Of a stretch of DNA of 64,000 nucleotides, positions 1-12,867 are shown one piece after another. The translations under genes were made by a program, and so were the position numbers. The notes beneath the pieces are model-generated. The model was not told the DNA's origin. It searched no databases and worked only from the letters and a program-made list of their open reading frames with translations. How positions within the stretch are numbered: the first letter of the stretch is position 1; each line of letters opens with the position of its first letter. Source of the DNA: Polytrichum commune (taxonomy: Eukaryota; Streptophyta; Polytrichopsida; Polytrichales; Polytrichaceae); NCBI GenBank assembly GCA_950295325.1, contig OX485803.1, forward strand, positions 38,827,554-38,891,553, written 5' to 3'.

Positions 1-3000
1 ATGCTTATGGACCTGAAGTCATTGGACTCCGTTCGAAAGTGTGCATCAGAATTTAAGTCTCGTAATCAAGCTCTAGACCTGTTGGTAAGTCTTTCCAGAA
101 TTTCTATTGGCTTTTGAAAATGTTTGTTATCTCTGTGCCTCAACTTATCGAGAAAGTTTATCATCCTCATGTCACTGTACACACTGCATATATCTTTGCT
201 TTACTGTGTTCCAGAAACTCAAGCAGTCCAGTCAGTTCTGATAAATAGAAATCTCATCTTTCACCAGTTTCTTGTGGATCGGGAATGTTCATCTCCTGTT
301 TTGCGAGAACTTCCTCTTCGAAGCACCGAAGTTGCCAAGATTAGAAGCTCATTCCTCTTGTATAGTGTTCAAAGCTTGAGTCAGTCACCATGGTTTTCCA
401 GGTCAACAATGCTGGGGCTACTCTTGGCACTCCCTGGTACACCGCTGAAGGCGTTGGAGGTTCTGCCCAGGTATGGCAGATGTTTGTCAGATTTCCTGCC
501 TTGATTTGGAGTTGGTCATCATGGCTGGGTAATTTGGTGATTATTTATGTAGGATGAGATTTACCTGAGTATTTGTGATGTGCTTTTGCAACAGGTCAAT
601 TACCTTGGTCCTTATGTGTTTACCCGGCTACTGGAGGACAGCTTGGTGGCTGGCGCACCCTCAAGGGTAATAGATTCTGGTCCCTCATATGGGTTGATTG
701 CTTGACAGTCTATGCATCCCTTTTCATCGGGGTCAAAAGTAATGACAATATAATGTCCAGATATGGTGTTTACAGTAGATGTTTGGATATGGACATTTAA
801 GGGATCAAACTCTGCTCCAACCCTCTAATCTAGGGTTTTTGTAGTAAATTTACTCTTAATTTCATGGACCTGTAGTCAGATTCAATTGTCTATGAAGTGT
901 CAGCAGAGCTCCATCTTACAAAGTTTGTTCATTATTCCCGAAGAGCTGAGACAAGAGGGTGTGACCTCACCTTGTCCTCCTACCTGAGAGTAGTTCCCTC
1001 CTTCCTTGCAATGGGTGTCAGCTAATTCTAATCTCTACATTTATGTTTTGATACAAGTGCTTGGGTTTGTAGGTGGTAAACGTGTCCTCCATAATGCATC
1101 GATGTGCTACACTTCGGGACCCAGTACATTCTCTTCCTCTCACACTCTACCCCTTTTTAGTGTTGAGGATATCAGTAATAATCGAAATCTACCTTTACTA
1201 CGTTTAGGTTAGGAGTGACGTGGTTAATCTATTCTTCCAGTTTTATGCATCCAACTTTAGGCATTATGTGTTATAATGATACAGACAAGATGAAGCTGGT
1301 GCTTTGTTGATATCTTTTGGCGTGTCATTGTGTGCTCAGATTTTCACATCTATTCATAAATGCCAGACACTTGCTTGTTTTACACAATAAGAAATTGGAT
1401 GTTGTTAAGAACAGGTCAGGTAGACCTGATTGTCAGCATCTGTTCCTAGTGTCAAAGAGTGGTTTCTTTTTGGTATTAGATACTGATTCGGAAACATAGA
1501 AACAGCAGAATCAAGAGTTATGAAAGCACTTACCATTTCCATGTGGAGTTCAGGAAAAGTTTTTGAGGGATTTTGATGCTGGTCAGTATCGACCATCGAA
1601 GCTTGCAAATGTATTGTTTACTTTTGAACTACAACGGCGCTGGCAAAGTATGTGAGGATGATTCGCTGCTCTGAAATCAGGATCCCAGCTGACATGAGAT
1701 TTCTACATGACTGGATTTGACAACCTTTGCTAGGTTGTTAGTAGGAAACATACATACACTTATGTACCATAATTAGCTTTCTTCAGTATGATTTGGTTTT
1801 GCACAGTTCCTGTCCTACTCAATCCATAAGAAGTCTGCATTCCAGCAGGAATCACTGTATTGTTTAGTAAAACCTCACTTATTTGTTGTTTGTTTTGTTT
1901 CCAGGAAAGGGGATTCAAGCATGTGCAGTAGATCCAGGTTATGACCAACTCCCCAATGTCTATTTATATCACATCCTTTTCTCGTAATGACATTCTTAGA
2001 GAACAAATTTATATTATACTTTGAGTTTCCAGCCACTCTAACTACAGAAAGCAGAATATCTACACCAATATGTGCAATTAGGTTAACCCATGCTAATGTA
2101 TCGACAAACCACACTATTCTGAATATTTGTTACCATAGTAAGAAAATACATGATTTTTTAACTGTGGTTGCTATAGGCATAAATAGTTTTTGTATTTTGA
2201 TTTTGACCAAAAGTAAGGTAACTTGCATGGGTAAATAGGCAACCCATTTGTGAAGGCAACGTATTCGTGAAGGCAACCTAATCACACATATCAGTGTATA
2301 TGAATTCAATTCATGTCCATGGAGGAGCTTGGTGCCACTACTTGGAATGTCTGAGAATGTAGATGGTCTGTGGCAAAATGTGGCAAGTTATGAAGCATTT
2401 GTTAAGAACATAAGAAGCATTGGAGTTCCTCGAAAAATACTTGGTCAGTCTCTGGAATTTTGGTGGTTTCTAGCACTACATCAGTAGCTATACCCAGGTG
2501 TGAGAAGTTGGCCGTTTAGCAGAATCTGGTGCAAGGGGTTATTTTTTGAAAGTTGGCATATGGAACAGGAGCCGTTGCTAGTGATATTTGGAGAAGAGAT
2601 AGGTTTCAGTGGGCTATGAAGGTGAAGTATTCATTCTTTGGCATCAATTTCCACACATATATATTTTTAAGTGATGAAATTATCCCTTCTTCTCTTCTCG
2701 CCCCCACTTCATTTAATTTCGTGCATTAATTAGGGTGTAGGACCTAGTAGCAAATGCTTGCATTTCTGGACTTGTTGAGGTCCTCAATCTGACGTAGACC
2801 TTGGTTGAAAAGAATTCAGATTCTGAGTTCATAGAGTGGAGGAACTTGGTCATAGTAGGATGTTAATATTTAAGATATTTCGACAGGCTGCATTTGCCCC
2901 AACATGGGATGGGGCCAAGCCAGTCATTCATGCTGCAACTACACCTTTGAAGAGAAATGAGGATAAAACTCCTCTTCGATTCTTTGCTCGAGGAGGATTC

Positions 3001-4553
3001 GCGTGGTGGGTGGTGAGTTGGAACTTTCGAGATCTACCTTCCTGAATCTCTTCATGATCTCCTTGTGACATGTCATCAAAATGTAGGTCATTGGAGGATA
3101 ATACACAGAAATTCTCACCACTGTAAATGCATGATTGTAGGTCAAAATATTGTTTTTGGAGAGGTCGGTAAATAGGACATTTCACAAGTAGGCCCCTAGC
3201 TTTATTGAGCTAAATTTTTTTTTTCACGAAACTCAGAATGCTGCCGAATCATCTATGATGTTCATGACTTAACATTAGTAAAATACTACCTTCAATTCCC
3301 TGTATGTTTAGACTGAGCATACTAATAGTCACCACTTGTGCCAAGCATCTTGCCTGCGAACCATATCAGTCAATACTCAGCTATCCCCTCAGACCTAGGT
3401 GCGGGGCTACTTTGTTGCGCCTTGAAACCTATTGTCTACCAAGTAAGGAAAAATAGTTTCTTTTAAGTTGATGTATATGAGTTGATCTCACCAATGACTT
3501 CTTGGTTACACTAATCTTGAGTCAAATGTTTGAAGAACATGCTCAACAGAGTGATGTCAGTAGAAAGCAATGCGCCAACCATAATAATTGTGCAGAACAT
3601 TCTAGAGGAGTTGACACATACCTCAAGAGCTGTGAGAGATTGATTCAGAAAGAACATAAACATCATGAAATAGCCATTTTCGGTTCCGGTGCAAATGGAG
3701 TATTTTCTAGGTGATTCAACTAACCTAAGAATGATTCCACTTGGGACGCACCTCTTCAATTGAGTCTTGGTAGATGGAAGAAAGCTTTGTGTTCGAAGAT
3801 AGGCTACAATGAGGTGTCGACCAATGCGAGCTTGCCACTTTACTATGATCAGCATTCCATCCATGCCCTCAAGGAACTTGATTCTTGAAACTTCTATTCA
3901 ACGCTAGAATAGAAAGAGAACGTCCTTGCACAAGCTTAAGAATGCCATGAATTTGAATGTCTTAGGTTGATCTGCACTTAAACCCAACACCCTAAACCCT
4001 AAACAAATAGGGTTTACTTGCTACCCTATTTGTAATCTACACTGATATGTGCAATTAGGTTGCCTCACTAAGTTTATCCATGCAAAGTACCTTGGGTCAA
4101 AACCAGATCACAAAAACTTACATAACTTTTTTTTATTCATCTGTATAGCAACTACGTAATTTTTATTTAATGTATTTTGTTTCTGTGGTAATAAATATTC
4201 AAAATTGTGTGAAATGTCGGTAAAGTAGTGTGGGTCAAATTAATTACACATATCATTGTAGATACAAATGACATGCTGTGATTGCTGGACAATATGACCA
4301 GATCCGGTTGCAAGTTATGATGCTTCACTGATGGATAGGAACTGCTGTGGCATTGATGCAGGTGACGAAGCCTACTTTCTCCCCAATCTTTGCACTATGT
4401 ACAGCAACTTTTGACTGGCCGATTCGTTACCTTTCAAGGGGCTTGTTCTGTAACAAAGTCCTGGAAGTCCCTGCCGCTCCACCGGCATATGATGAAAGAC
4501 TTGCAAGCAAACTCTGGGACCTCTCTGCAGATATCGTTGGTTTGCCTCCTTAG
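1..4553 (+). CDS. Short-chain dehydrogenase/reductase (SDR), 5'-truncated by the window edge
   Basis: Exons: <1-84, 402-470, 595-666, 1073-1123, 1554-1647, 1905-1937, 2569-2621, 2887-3012, 4362-4553 (stop TAG). Phases match throughout and give 257 residues. Visible SDR landmarks are LDLLVNNAG (the NNAG motif, split by an intron), NYLGPYVFTRLLED, VVNVSSIMHR (active-site Ser strand), YRPSKLANVLF (catalytic YxxxK), QACAVDPGAVASDIW (the PG motif) and DGAKPVIHAATTPL near the C-terminus. The family uses NAD(P)H to reduce or oxidise carbonyl, sterol or retinoid-like substrates; the real substrate cannot be read here. The N-terminal TGxxxGIG nucleotide-binding part lies left of the window. Several exons are very short, one only 33 nt. 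Introns 6 and 8 each carry a copy of the same small inverted-repeat element. The family is certain; the subfamily (retinol dehydrogenase-like) is inferred. Confidence 0.9.
2055..2302 (-). mobile_element. MITE-like element, family A copy 1, in an SDR intron
   Basis: Terminal inverted repeats are visible: the left end reads ctacaccaatatgtgcaatt and the right end reads aatcacacatatcagtgta, its approximate reverse complement. The interior (about 2200-2235) matches the reverse complement of about 4068-4105 in the second copy. It lies wholly in the intron between exons 1905-1937 and 2569-2621. No transposase is present, so it would be non-autonomous. The superfamily and target duplication could not be settled. 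Confidence 0.6.
4032..4264 (+). mobile_element. MITE-like element, family A copy 2, in the last SDR intron
   Basis: About 230 bp bounded by ctacactgatatgtgcaatt on the left and ttacacatatcattgtag on the right, which form terminal inverted repeats. It shares its ends and part of its interior with the element at 2055-2302 but in the opposite orientation. A partial end of the same family is seen near 47338-47387. It sits in the 1.35-kb last intron of the SDR gene. Confidence 0.6.
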
Positions 4554-7500
4554 TATGCGTTCAATCCAGTGCAATTACGTACATACTCTTTTGTGGCTCT
4601 GCAGATACACGAGCCATTCTTGTAAGGATCTTTTTTTCCCTTGTGGATTGATTAGATGTATTGAGTTCCTCAAACTGTACTCAAGGTTTATGATTTGAGC
4701 CAGTTATCAAGGTCTACTTAGTGTTGGTACACTAAATATCATATTTAGTGTTATATGATAATTTATATCACTGGTAACTTTTCTAATGACACTTCTTATG
4801 AATGAGTTTACGAGTACTGTCATGGATGATTGAAATTTGGGCGAAATCCATGCCAATTATTGCCAGATTTCATGAATGTGAATGGTTTGGTTGATATGTA
4901 GAAACATTCTCTGCGTATAAAATATTTCTAGTTTAGTTGATACATTGATGTGGGGGGATGTGCCTTGAAAGCATTTGTCTAGGATATGCTTCTGCAGAAT
5001 GTGAGTGTCAAATTAAGTTCAAGGTTTTGATGGTACAACCTTATGTTGCTTTGAAGCACTTTGATTCCTTGTTGAAGGGTTGGAGGAACATTGTTTTCTA
5101 GACTACCTTGGCAATAAATCCATTCAATCATAAATACTTGTACAACACCACACCACTTATTGGAATTACAATAACTTCTTTCCACATAATTTTTTTTTGG
5201 GGGGATATTTTTTGGGGAGATATTCAACCTATGACTAGGGTACATCTTTTGGGTGGGTCTCCATGCTTGGACTGTACTAATGCCCCCTTCCCACCTGACT
5301 TTAGCTAAGACTAAAAGTATTTCCTAAAAACCGGGTAAAGCTCCCTTGGGTATAGCGCAGGGATCCGGCTATCCAATGCACCTACAAGAACTTGCTCCAG
5401 AGATTTTCAAGTAGGTTTTAATTAAGTAGCTTTCACACATGTTCATTGTTTTATCTATCAAGCAATGAATGTTAATTAGTTTTTGTCCCATCCCCAAATG
5501 CCTTACTACTCACCTATCTTACCATCGGTTTTTGTTAATGGAGCTCCTTGTGTCCTCATAGTTAAGACTAAAAAGCAACCAATCACAAAGGGTGGGAGGC
5601 GACACTTTTAAAGGTCCTATATTCTTGCCTTATGTTTAGGTGTTGATGGGAGGGTTGGTGCTTGAGGCTTAAAACCTCCACTTTTAAGCCATGCCACATC
5701 ATTTGCCAACTAGGCTCAGCACTAGATAATGTTGATGGTGTGAAGGCCAGGTTGTTAGAACCAACTTTTAGTCTTAGCTAAAGTCAGGTGGGAAGGGGGC
5801 GTAAGAAAGGTAATACTTGCGAGTTTGAGTGTGTAGGCATGTTTTAATGGTAGATGTAGGTTCTAATAACCTATTAAGCAAACAAGCATGTCTTCCTAGT
5901 CTAACATTAGTACATATACGCTTCATTGTGTTGAGCTTGCTGCTAGATTATGAACGTCAGGAAGTTGTATTTCCTAGTTATGTACGTATGTCCCCGTGAA
6001 TTCTAATGAAGAGTGCCACCCCATTAGGATCATGAAATTCAAATTGTTGATCACCTTCGATTAGTTCCATGTTGTAGTTAGGTTTTTGCTATGAACTGAA
6101 AAAATAAAACCAAAGGTACTAAGTATCAAGGAAGATTGATATACCATTTATAAGGATTGATGTCATATTAGTGCAAGGAAGTCTTTACTAATCTAAGGTT
6201 TGGATCCCTTGTTTTCCCTTTTATTTTTCTAATAATCAATTGTTATACCTCTTAAGGTCCATCCGTGCTTCTCTCAGTCATGTGTGAGTCTATCCTATAT
6301 GAAGTCTCCTAAGAATCATGATTGACATGCATCTAAGTCTGTCATGAAACTCTTTTAGCTTGGGCAATAGTCTTAAAGGTTGATTGGTAATGGCCTTTGT
6401 CACATGTGGCCATATTTTTCCAAAGGATTAATTGGGGTAAGTGTTTTTTTCTTTTTCTTTTCTAATCAAGATCATCATTAAAAATTAAAGTTCTAAAATG
6501 TTAAATCCTTTTTAGTTCCCTTTATGTTCTTGATAATAATTTGTCTCATTCATGAATTAATATGCACATATGGCATCCTGGGTTGCAATCCCTACAAACA
6601 CCCAAGGTAAAACACACATATCAAACCATGATTCTCTCACTCTTCTCTCCTAGTCAACTATTGTCTCATGCCGCATATCTATTTCAGACTATCGCATGTA
6701 TCACATCTCAATCTCTTTATGGATTTGCTCTATTTTCCCAACTTGTATATGACCTTCTTGCTTCATTTTCTCTACCTTTATGTGTCGCTATCTTGTTACT
6801 TGACTCATTTATCTCTTAATGTGAACCGCTTTCTCTCAGTCATAAAACCTCTCTTATTTGATGCACATATACATTTATGAAAATTCTCTCTCTACGCTTT
6901 GACCAATCACAACTTGAGCATGTTAAAGTTAGAAGATTAGATTGTGTTGAGTTTAGACCATTTGGTTGTTCGTAGTCATAATGTTGTGATTGTTAAAGGT
7001 ATATGAATGCATAAGATTTGACTGAACCCTTATGGTTTGTGGGAAGTGGAAGTTGAGATATCCCATATGCATCATATGATACAAGGAGGGAAAATGCAAT
7101 AAAGAGCAAGACAAGGAGTGGAGATGATCATCTCACTCCAAGCATTATTCACGAGCCTTTGTATATGTGTATTTGCTTCTGCAATTTGATCTCTAGTTTT
7201 ATTATGTTTCATAGAGACACTAGTCAAGGCTATTTGTATCAACATGTATCAACTTAAAATGCGGCAATACTTAGTTTGTCTACCAATGGGAATACATTCT
7301 TGTGCTCCCCTATTGCAGGCGGTAGCATCTATCGGAAAACTATATCACACAACCAATATTGCAAATTATCACAAGCACTTCGCCTAACACTCCCATTTAG
7401 CCTCTTTGCTACTCAAATCATTGTGAAACTATACTTGTTGATATCGACCTACCTACAACTTTGGGCAATAGTCTCTTACCTTCTTCTTTGCCAATTGGTT

Positions 7501-8980
7501 ACAACCACTCTCCAACCAATGAATCATGCCTATCGGCCCTTGGAACTACCTAAGATTGGCTTCTAGTCAATTTTTGCTAACAATTTCATCCTAAGTTCAA
7601 AATTTGAGGTTTTATTCAAATTACAACCTAAAAAATTGTTCTACACATCTCATGAATCTTATTTTCCTCTCTAATTCAATTCTAAATGTGGAACCCCCTT
7701 AACCCTTAAAAATATCAAGGGCGTGTTTATAACACACTTATGTATAAGGGAGACATGAAAATTTAATAAGTGTTTAAGTAATATTATTTGATCTAAGATA
7801 TTGAATCCATAATTCACACACCCTATGAAAGAGGAAGTGAAATTAAAGTTTCATGTGATAATTAAATGGTGATTACTAAATGTACATGGTGTTTATTTGA
7901 GTCTAGGTCACTTATACAAGCTCAAATGTACCTATAATTCAATTTACATGTATCGATACTCCAATATGACTAACACATGACTAGCACATATGATAAAAGG
8001 GATAAGCAAACATAAGATCATTTTTGACAACTTTAGGTTAAAATATGACGAAGTAAGGTTGAACCCTTCGTATAACACGATGAGGTCCAAAATGGGCCTC
8101 TTAGAGATGTATAAGTGTCAACAATATTCCATAACATGTAGAGCTAAAAAGTTATGTAGAGTCATTGGAAAGGTGACTACATATGCCTAGCATAACAAAA
8201 AGGAATAATGTCTACCTTCCCTCCCTTGGAATTCTCGCCTCCTATGCCTCCTTTTCCTATGTGAGATAATTCTTGCCACTTTATACTTCATGCATTCTGT
8301 ACGTCCTCCCTTGCCCCTAATATACCTACATTGTGTTCATTGAAGCTTTAAAAAATTCCAAGATTATGACTATGTGTTCCAAATGGAGCAAAAAAACAAA
8401 GACATCCAAGAAGCGTGATGAAATGACCAAGGAAAACAAACAACATATGACTGTTATAGTTGCCTATCAAACTTGACAATTCATTATCAAAAATATATTC
8501 TACAAACGAGATTATCTATTTTTATTTATCAAAAAACTTCAAAAATTTGAAAGATAATGAATAATTGAATTTGTGTTGGATTCGAAAAACAAGTAGAGTA
8601 ATTGCTAACACAATAAATATCATGTTGACACTCGTTGTCCAAATTTATATCTTTGCATATAATTTCAACAATCATACTTGCCCAAGAACATATACGCACA
8701 TGAGCTAATAAGTCCCGACACTAATGCTCTTATAGCCTTATCCTTAGCTTACATACCCCTCATTGGCCCTTGCTCTTGGCTCTTCCTCAATGCCCGGCCT
8801 GAATAATAATGATAAAACGATTGACGCCAAATGGGCCCTATTCCCCTTTAGACTATCTTCCTTTTGGTTGCCAGTCCAATGAATTCTAGGCCCAACCGAA
8901 GTCGCCAAATACTTAAAGATCCATGAAGGAGAGTTGTGACTTGAGTGGCGAAGCGCAGAGAAGCTACGGAGCTCGGCTTA
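4554..8980. other. Intergenic region between SDR and LSM7
   Basis: No open frame here resembles a known protein, and no splice-linked exons could be built. The first few hundred bases are probably the 3' UTR of the SDR gene. Apart from the inverted-repeat element at 5282-5800 and AT-rich sequence with pyrimidine-rich patches around 6.2-6.9 kb, I see nothing I can assign. Confidence 0.5.
5282..5800. mobile_element. 519-bp element with perfect 37-bp terminal inverted repeats
   Basis: Positions 5282-5318 (starting GCCCCCTTCCCACC) and 5764-5800 (ending GGTGGGAAGGGGGC) are exact reverse complements over 37 bp. Homology stops abruptly on both sides. An internal sequence at 5562-5572 (gttaagactaa) resembles the inner part of the repeat. 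There is no coding capacity, so this looks like a non-autonomous DNA transposon. I could not find a convincing target-site duplication in the flanks. Confidence 0.65.
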
Positions 8981-8986
8981 GGGTTT

Positions 8987-9020
<34 letters not shown>
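8987..9020 (+). repeat. GA-rich tract upstream of LSM7
   Basis: An uninterrupted (GA)n/(GACA) tract lies about 105 bp before the LSM7 start codon. GA/CT tracts are common in plant core promoters and 5' UTRs, so it probably lies in the LSM7 promoter or leader. That role is inferred from position only. Confidence 0.6.
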
Positions 9021-9123
9021 ATCCAAAGACTCGATTGTTTTGACGCTTCTTCACTCGAACGAATTCTTCGTCTGACACGCTCCCTTGTAATTCTTCATCA
9101 CTATCCCGCGCTCGCTCTTCACC

Positions 9124-10896
9124 ATGGTATTTAACTTACTTAGAACCTTCACTCATCCCCTGTTTTGTTTGTTTTTTACTTACAAAAGCTCATTTGCAAT
9201 TCACGGTTGCTCTCTCTACGGGGTTTGGCAGTCAGGAAGAAAAGAAACTGTGCTGGATCTGGCGAAATTTGTGGATAGAGGCGTCTCAGTCAAGCTAAGC
9301 GGCGGTCGACAAGGTGAGAAGCAGCCTTCCCCCCTCCCCTCTCTGCACTCAATTTCACTGGAGGGATAGAGAGGTTGTGGTTCTACGCAAATTGATTTCA
9401 ATGTTCTTTGCATTTCATCATCGTTGGATTTTCTGCGAAGCTCTTGCTTGTGGGGTGTCGGTCTAGTGTCTCATGCTCGGACAGTAGGATGTTGTGTTTG
9501 TATTTATGTATGTAGACGGAAGGTGGCGAACTGGTTTAATTGCCATACTTGATAGGGGCATATCTTCATGAAGGCAGGGTTGTTGATCACCATCAGATGG
9601 ACCTTTCTTTGCGAAATAGCAACATTTAGGGAGCTTAAAATTTGCATCACTATTTATCCAAGGCTCTAAATGTTGAGCCTGAAGCAGATTGCCTTATTGT
9701 CTAACATCAACTGTAAAGACACTATGATCATCAGTACCAGCTATTTTGAAGAGATTAGGAGAATTCATGAACTCACATTTGTTGAGTGGGCAGTGACAGG
9801 GACACTCAAGGGTTATGACCAACTATTGAATTTGGTGCTGGATGAGGCCATCGAAAACCTGAGAGGTTAGACCCTTGTCAATACTCTTATCTCCTGCTTT
9901 CTGACTTCCTGACACATTAGTGACAAAGTCGTGAGTACACAGATGGGTTCTTGTTAGGTCCTTACCTTAATTCCAGCTCAGAAAGGTGTTTGATCCAGTT
10001 TAATTCCAAAATATATGCCTTTGACTTGTGTAGTATTTTCACATCCTGAATCTGAAGCGGTTTCTGTATCGTGGTTGTTTTCCTGTATCTGTATTGTCTC
10101 CTGGATCATTTCTACTCTGTTTTGTATTGGATGCATTCTTGTTCTACTGACACAATCGGAAACAATTGCACCCTTGTGAATTCTGTCATGGAGCTTCAAT
10201 AGTGAAGAAGTCCAGGGTGAGAGCACGTTCTGCATTGTGGTAGAGTGGAAACTTTGTAAAAATTTAAGATGACAACATATTGAAAATTTGACAACGGTTT
10301 GCACGGCACGACAGGAAGTGCTTTTTTTTCCTGCTAACCAAGAGCAATCATTATCCTTTTCCCTGACTGCCTAAAAGTTCTTGTAGAATTTGAAGCATTT
10401 TATCCTGGTCCTATCCAATAAAATTGGCTTGGGGCGCATCAATCCTACCAGACGCTGGAAGATTATGTTTGGTGAAACATAGTAACTGGTATAATTGTTG
10501 GTTATTTGCTACAGATCAGGATGACCCTTTGAAGACAACAGATCAAACAAGACAACTAGGCTTAATTGTGAGCTCCCATCTTTTTCCTTCTGTTTTGTTC
10601 TTCATTCAGTCTGAATGATCATAGTAAATTAATGGCATGTAAGTACAGTAACAGATGTAATAGCCTTTCAACTAGCAAGGCCCCATTCGGAGGGGGGGGG
10701 GGGGTTTGGCAGGTGGGGTGCATGTATTTCATTTAGATCAAGGTAACATAACTGATGTGAAGTCTGTTAACCATGTCTTACGTGCACTTGCATGTCGTAG
10801 GTGTGTAGAGGAACTGCAGTTATGCTGGTTGCACCCACAGAAGGGACTGAGGAGATAGCAAACCCCTTCTTGCAAAATGAGACCCCTGCTGTTTAA
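9124..10896 (+). CDS. LSM7: U6 snRNA-associated Sm-like protein LSm7
   Basis: Exons: 9124-9126 (only the ATG), 9232-9313, 9794-9865, 10515-10567, 10801-10896 (stop TAA). The joined frame gives 101 residues, the usual LSm7 length. It begins M-SGRKETVLDLAKFVDRG and contains the Sm1 motif VKLSGGRQVTGTLKGYD with LLNLVLDEA, then DDPLKTTDQTRQLGLIVCRG and Sm2 ending TEEIANPF. LSm7 is a ring subunit of the nuclear LSm2-8 complex, which binds the U6 snRNA 3' end, and of the cytoplasmic LSm1-7 complex in mRNA decapping and decay. The first intron directly follows the start codon, so the first exon contributes a single codon. Downstream exons leave no doubt about identity. Confidence 0.97.
10691..10704 (+). 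repeat. Poly-G run in LSM7 intron 4
   Basis: About 14 consecutive G residues lie roughly 100 bp upstream of the last LSM7 exon. Long G runs are rare in this AT-rich window, and their length is often uncertain in assemblies. Confidence 0.8.
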
Positions 10897-12867
10897 GCAA
10901 GTTTCTTGGTTGCATCTAAAATCATGTAAGAATTTCTACCTGTAGTCCATTGACACCCTCATTGCAGATGGGAATTGGGTCATGGTATCTTTCAAGATAG
11001 TATTTGACATGCCAATGTGACGGTGGTGACGTCCCGATGGTACCTAAAGTCCTGTAGAAGCAGGGGTTTACATGTATGCTGGTACTGTGTTTTAAACCTC
11101 CATTTTTCCAGATGCAGGAAATGATTTGAACCTTGTTCTCAGCACTGTCATGATGCATTTAAACATTCACTCCATCATGAGAAGAGCCTGTTCTCTTGTA
11201 ACACCATATAGCCTCCAAATTCTGATAGTGCCACACATCTGGCTTTGTGCAGGCATGAACAGTGGTTTTTGACATTGTTCAATGATGCACTTGAGGAAAT
11301 GCATTGTGTGGGGGAGGTGTTTTCAGCTGTAGTAGCTATCTCTGGATGTAACGGAAACATATTTTGATTAGTACTCGCGCTACTACGCATCTATACAGCT
11401 GTATGTGCATCCTTTGATGTCATACCTGTCCCGCTCTTTCAAGCAGACCAAATGAATCACATTGTGCACTTCTCAGTAAATTCTGTCGATTAGTGCTGTG
11501 AACATGTGTTTCATCTATCAGTATGGTGGGATAATTTAGTAGGTTGCAGTAGTTCTGATTGCATTGAAGATGGCTTGTTCTTAATTTGCTTGATCAGGAG
11601 TATGGGATTGATTAACACAATACCTGCAGCATCATGTTTAGTGCCTTCTAAGGGTTTGGAACAATTAAATTGATTGCCATTTTTATTACAAGTGCTGCAT
11701 CAGCTGTGATGCTTCTATATTCAAGAGAGAAACAAGATGGAGTGCAATGAACAAATTTCTACTGTTAAGACCTCTTCAATGAAAATTTAAAGCTTTTTGG
11801 GTTTAGGTTTTTAAGGATTTTGTGCTCGATGTAGCCCACCGACTTTGTTGACTTCCAAATAAAAGTTATGATAAGCCATGTGTTCCACAAAATTTCTTAG
11901 AATATGTGGTTGTTTCAATTCCATGCAATTTCAAGGATTACAGAGAAATGTGCGTTAAACAGTGTTACACAGAAGTGTGTTTTATACAGTATTATCATAT
12001 AATCTTCACACTTAATCTGTTTGCCTGGTCCCCTTTGAAATAGATGGTAACGAAGGTGCGGTCACTCTTCTTGATTGAACACTTACATCTGAGAGTCAGC
12101 GTCCGGCAAGAGCCTAAGGCTAATACAAATGCAGCCTACAAAATTTGTGACTTAGCCTATAAAATTTTGAAAGTGTAGGACAAAGAGCCTATGGACAATT
12201 TAAAAACATAGGATATCAACCTATGTGATAAAAAACATGTAGGAAATTTTGCCTACAAATTTTTTAAAAGAGAGGATTTTAGCCATTCATCCTTCTTCAA
12301 ATTGGGAAATTAGTTGGCCTAAGTACATATCTTTAGGCTAATACTCGGGGCTCTTGGGTGGCACATAGGCGGATATCAATAATAGCCTTGACTCCCTCCC
12401 CGCCGATCTACCACTTAGTACTCAAATTTTGAATTTAAAGCCTACAACATTAAAAGATATGAAGGATTTTAACCTACTAAAAATTAGTTTTGAAGGCAAT
12501 TGGTGGGTAACTTAAAAACTCAAAAGGTTTTCAACTTACAAAAATTTGATATTGTAGGATGCAACCTATGCCACGAGGGAAATAGCCTTTGCCCTTTTAA
12601 AGAGGTAGGCAATTAACCTTAATAACTTCAAAAACTTTTCGGATGCTGCTGAGAGTGATAAATGGCAAGGCTTGTCGGTAAAATGGATGCAAAAGTGATA
12701 TTTTAAGATGAGATGGGAGATAGAAAAACCAAAACTTATAATTTTACATTTGAACTCATGCTCCCAAAACCTATGATGAGATCATTTGAAATGTTAATTG
12801 TGTCATTTATCTCGCTAAAGGTAAAATAAAAGCATAATCATCACATTATGATATTTTTCACATAATA
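10897..12867. other. Intergenic region downstream of LSM7
   Basis: No protein-coding exon recognised. The first part is likely LSM7 3' UTR and downstream flank. Between about 12110 and 12610 there are many dispersed GCCTAC / CCTACAAA words and A/T runs, which suggests a decayed repeat, but no clear unit or ends could be defined. Confidence 0.4.

Noticed and set aside
1510-1565. Possible frameshift in the SDR catalytic exon
   Set aside because: Reading upstream of 1554 in another frame gave protein-like text ending in a stop. Starting the exon at the AG before 1554 restores the frame with the preceding exon (ending 1123) and needs no frameshift.
3979-4012. Interstitial telomere repeat
   Set aside because: Only about two CCCTAAA-like units are present, which is too few to call.
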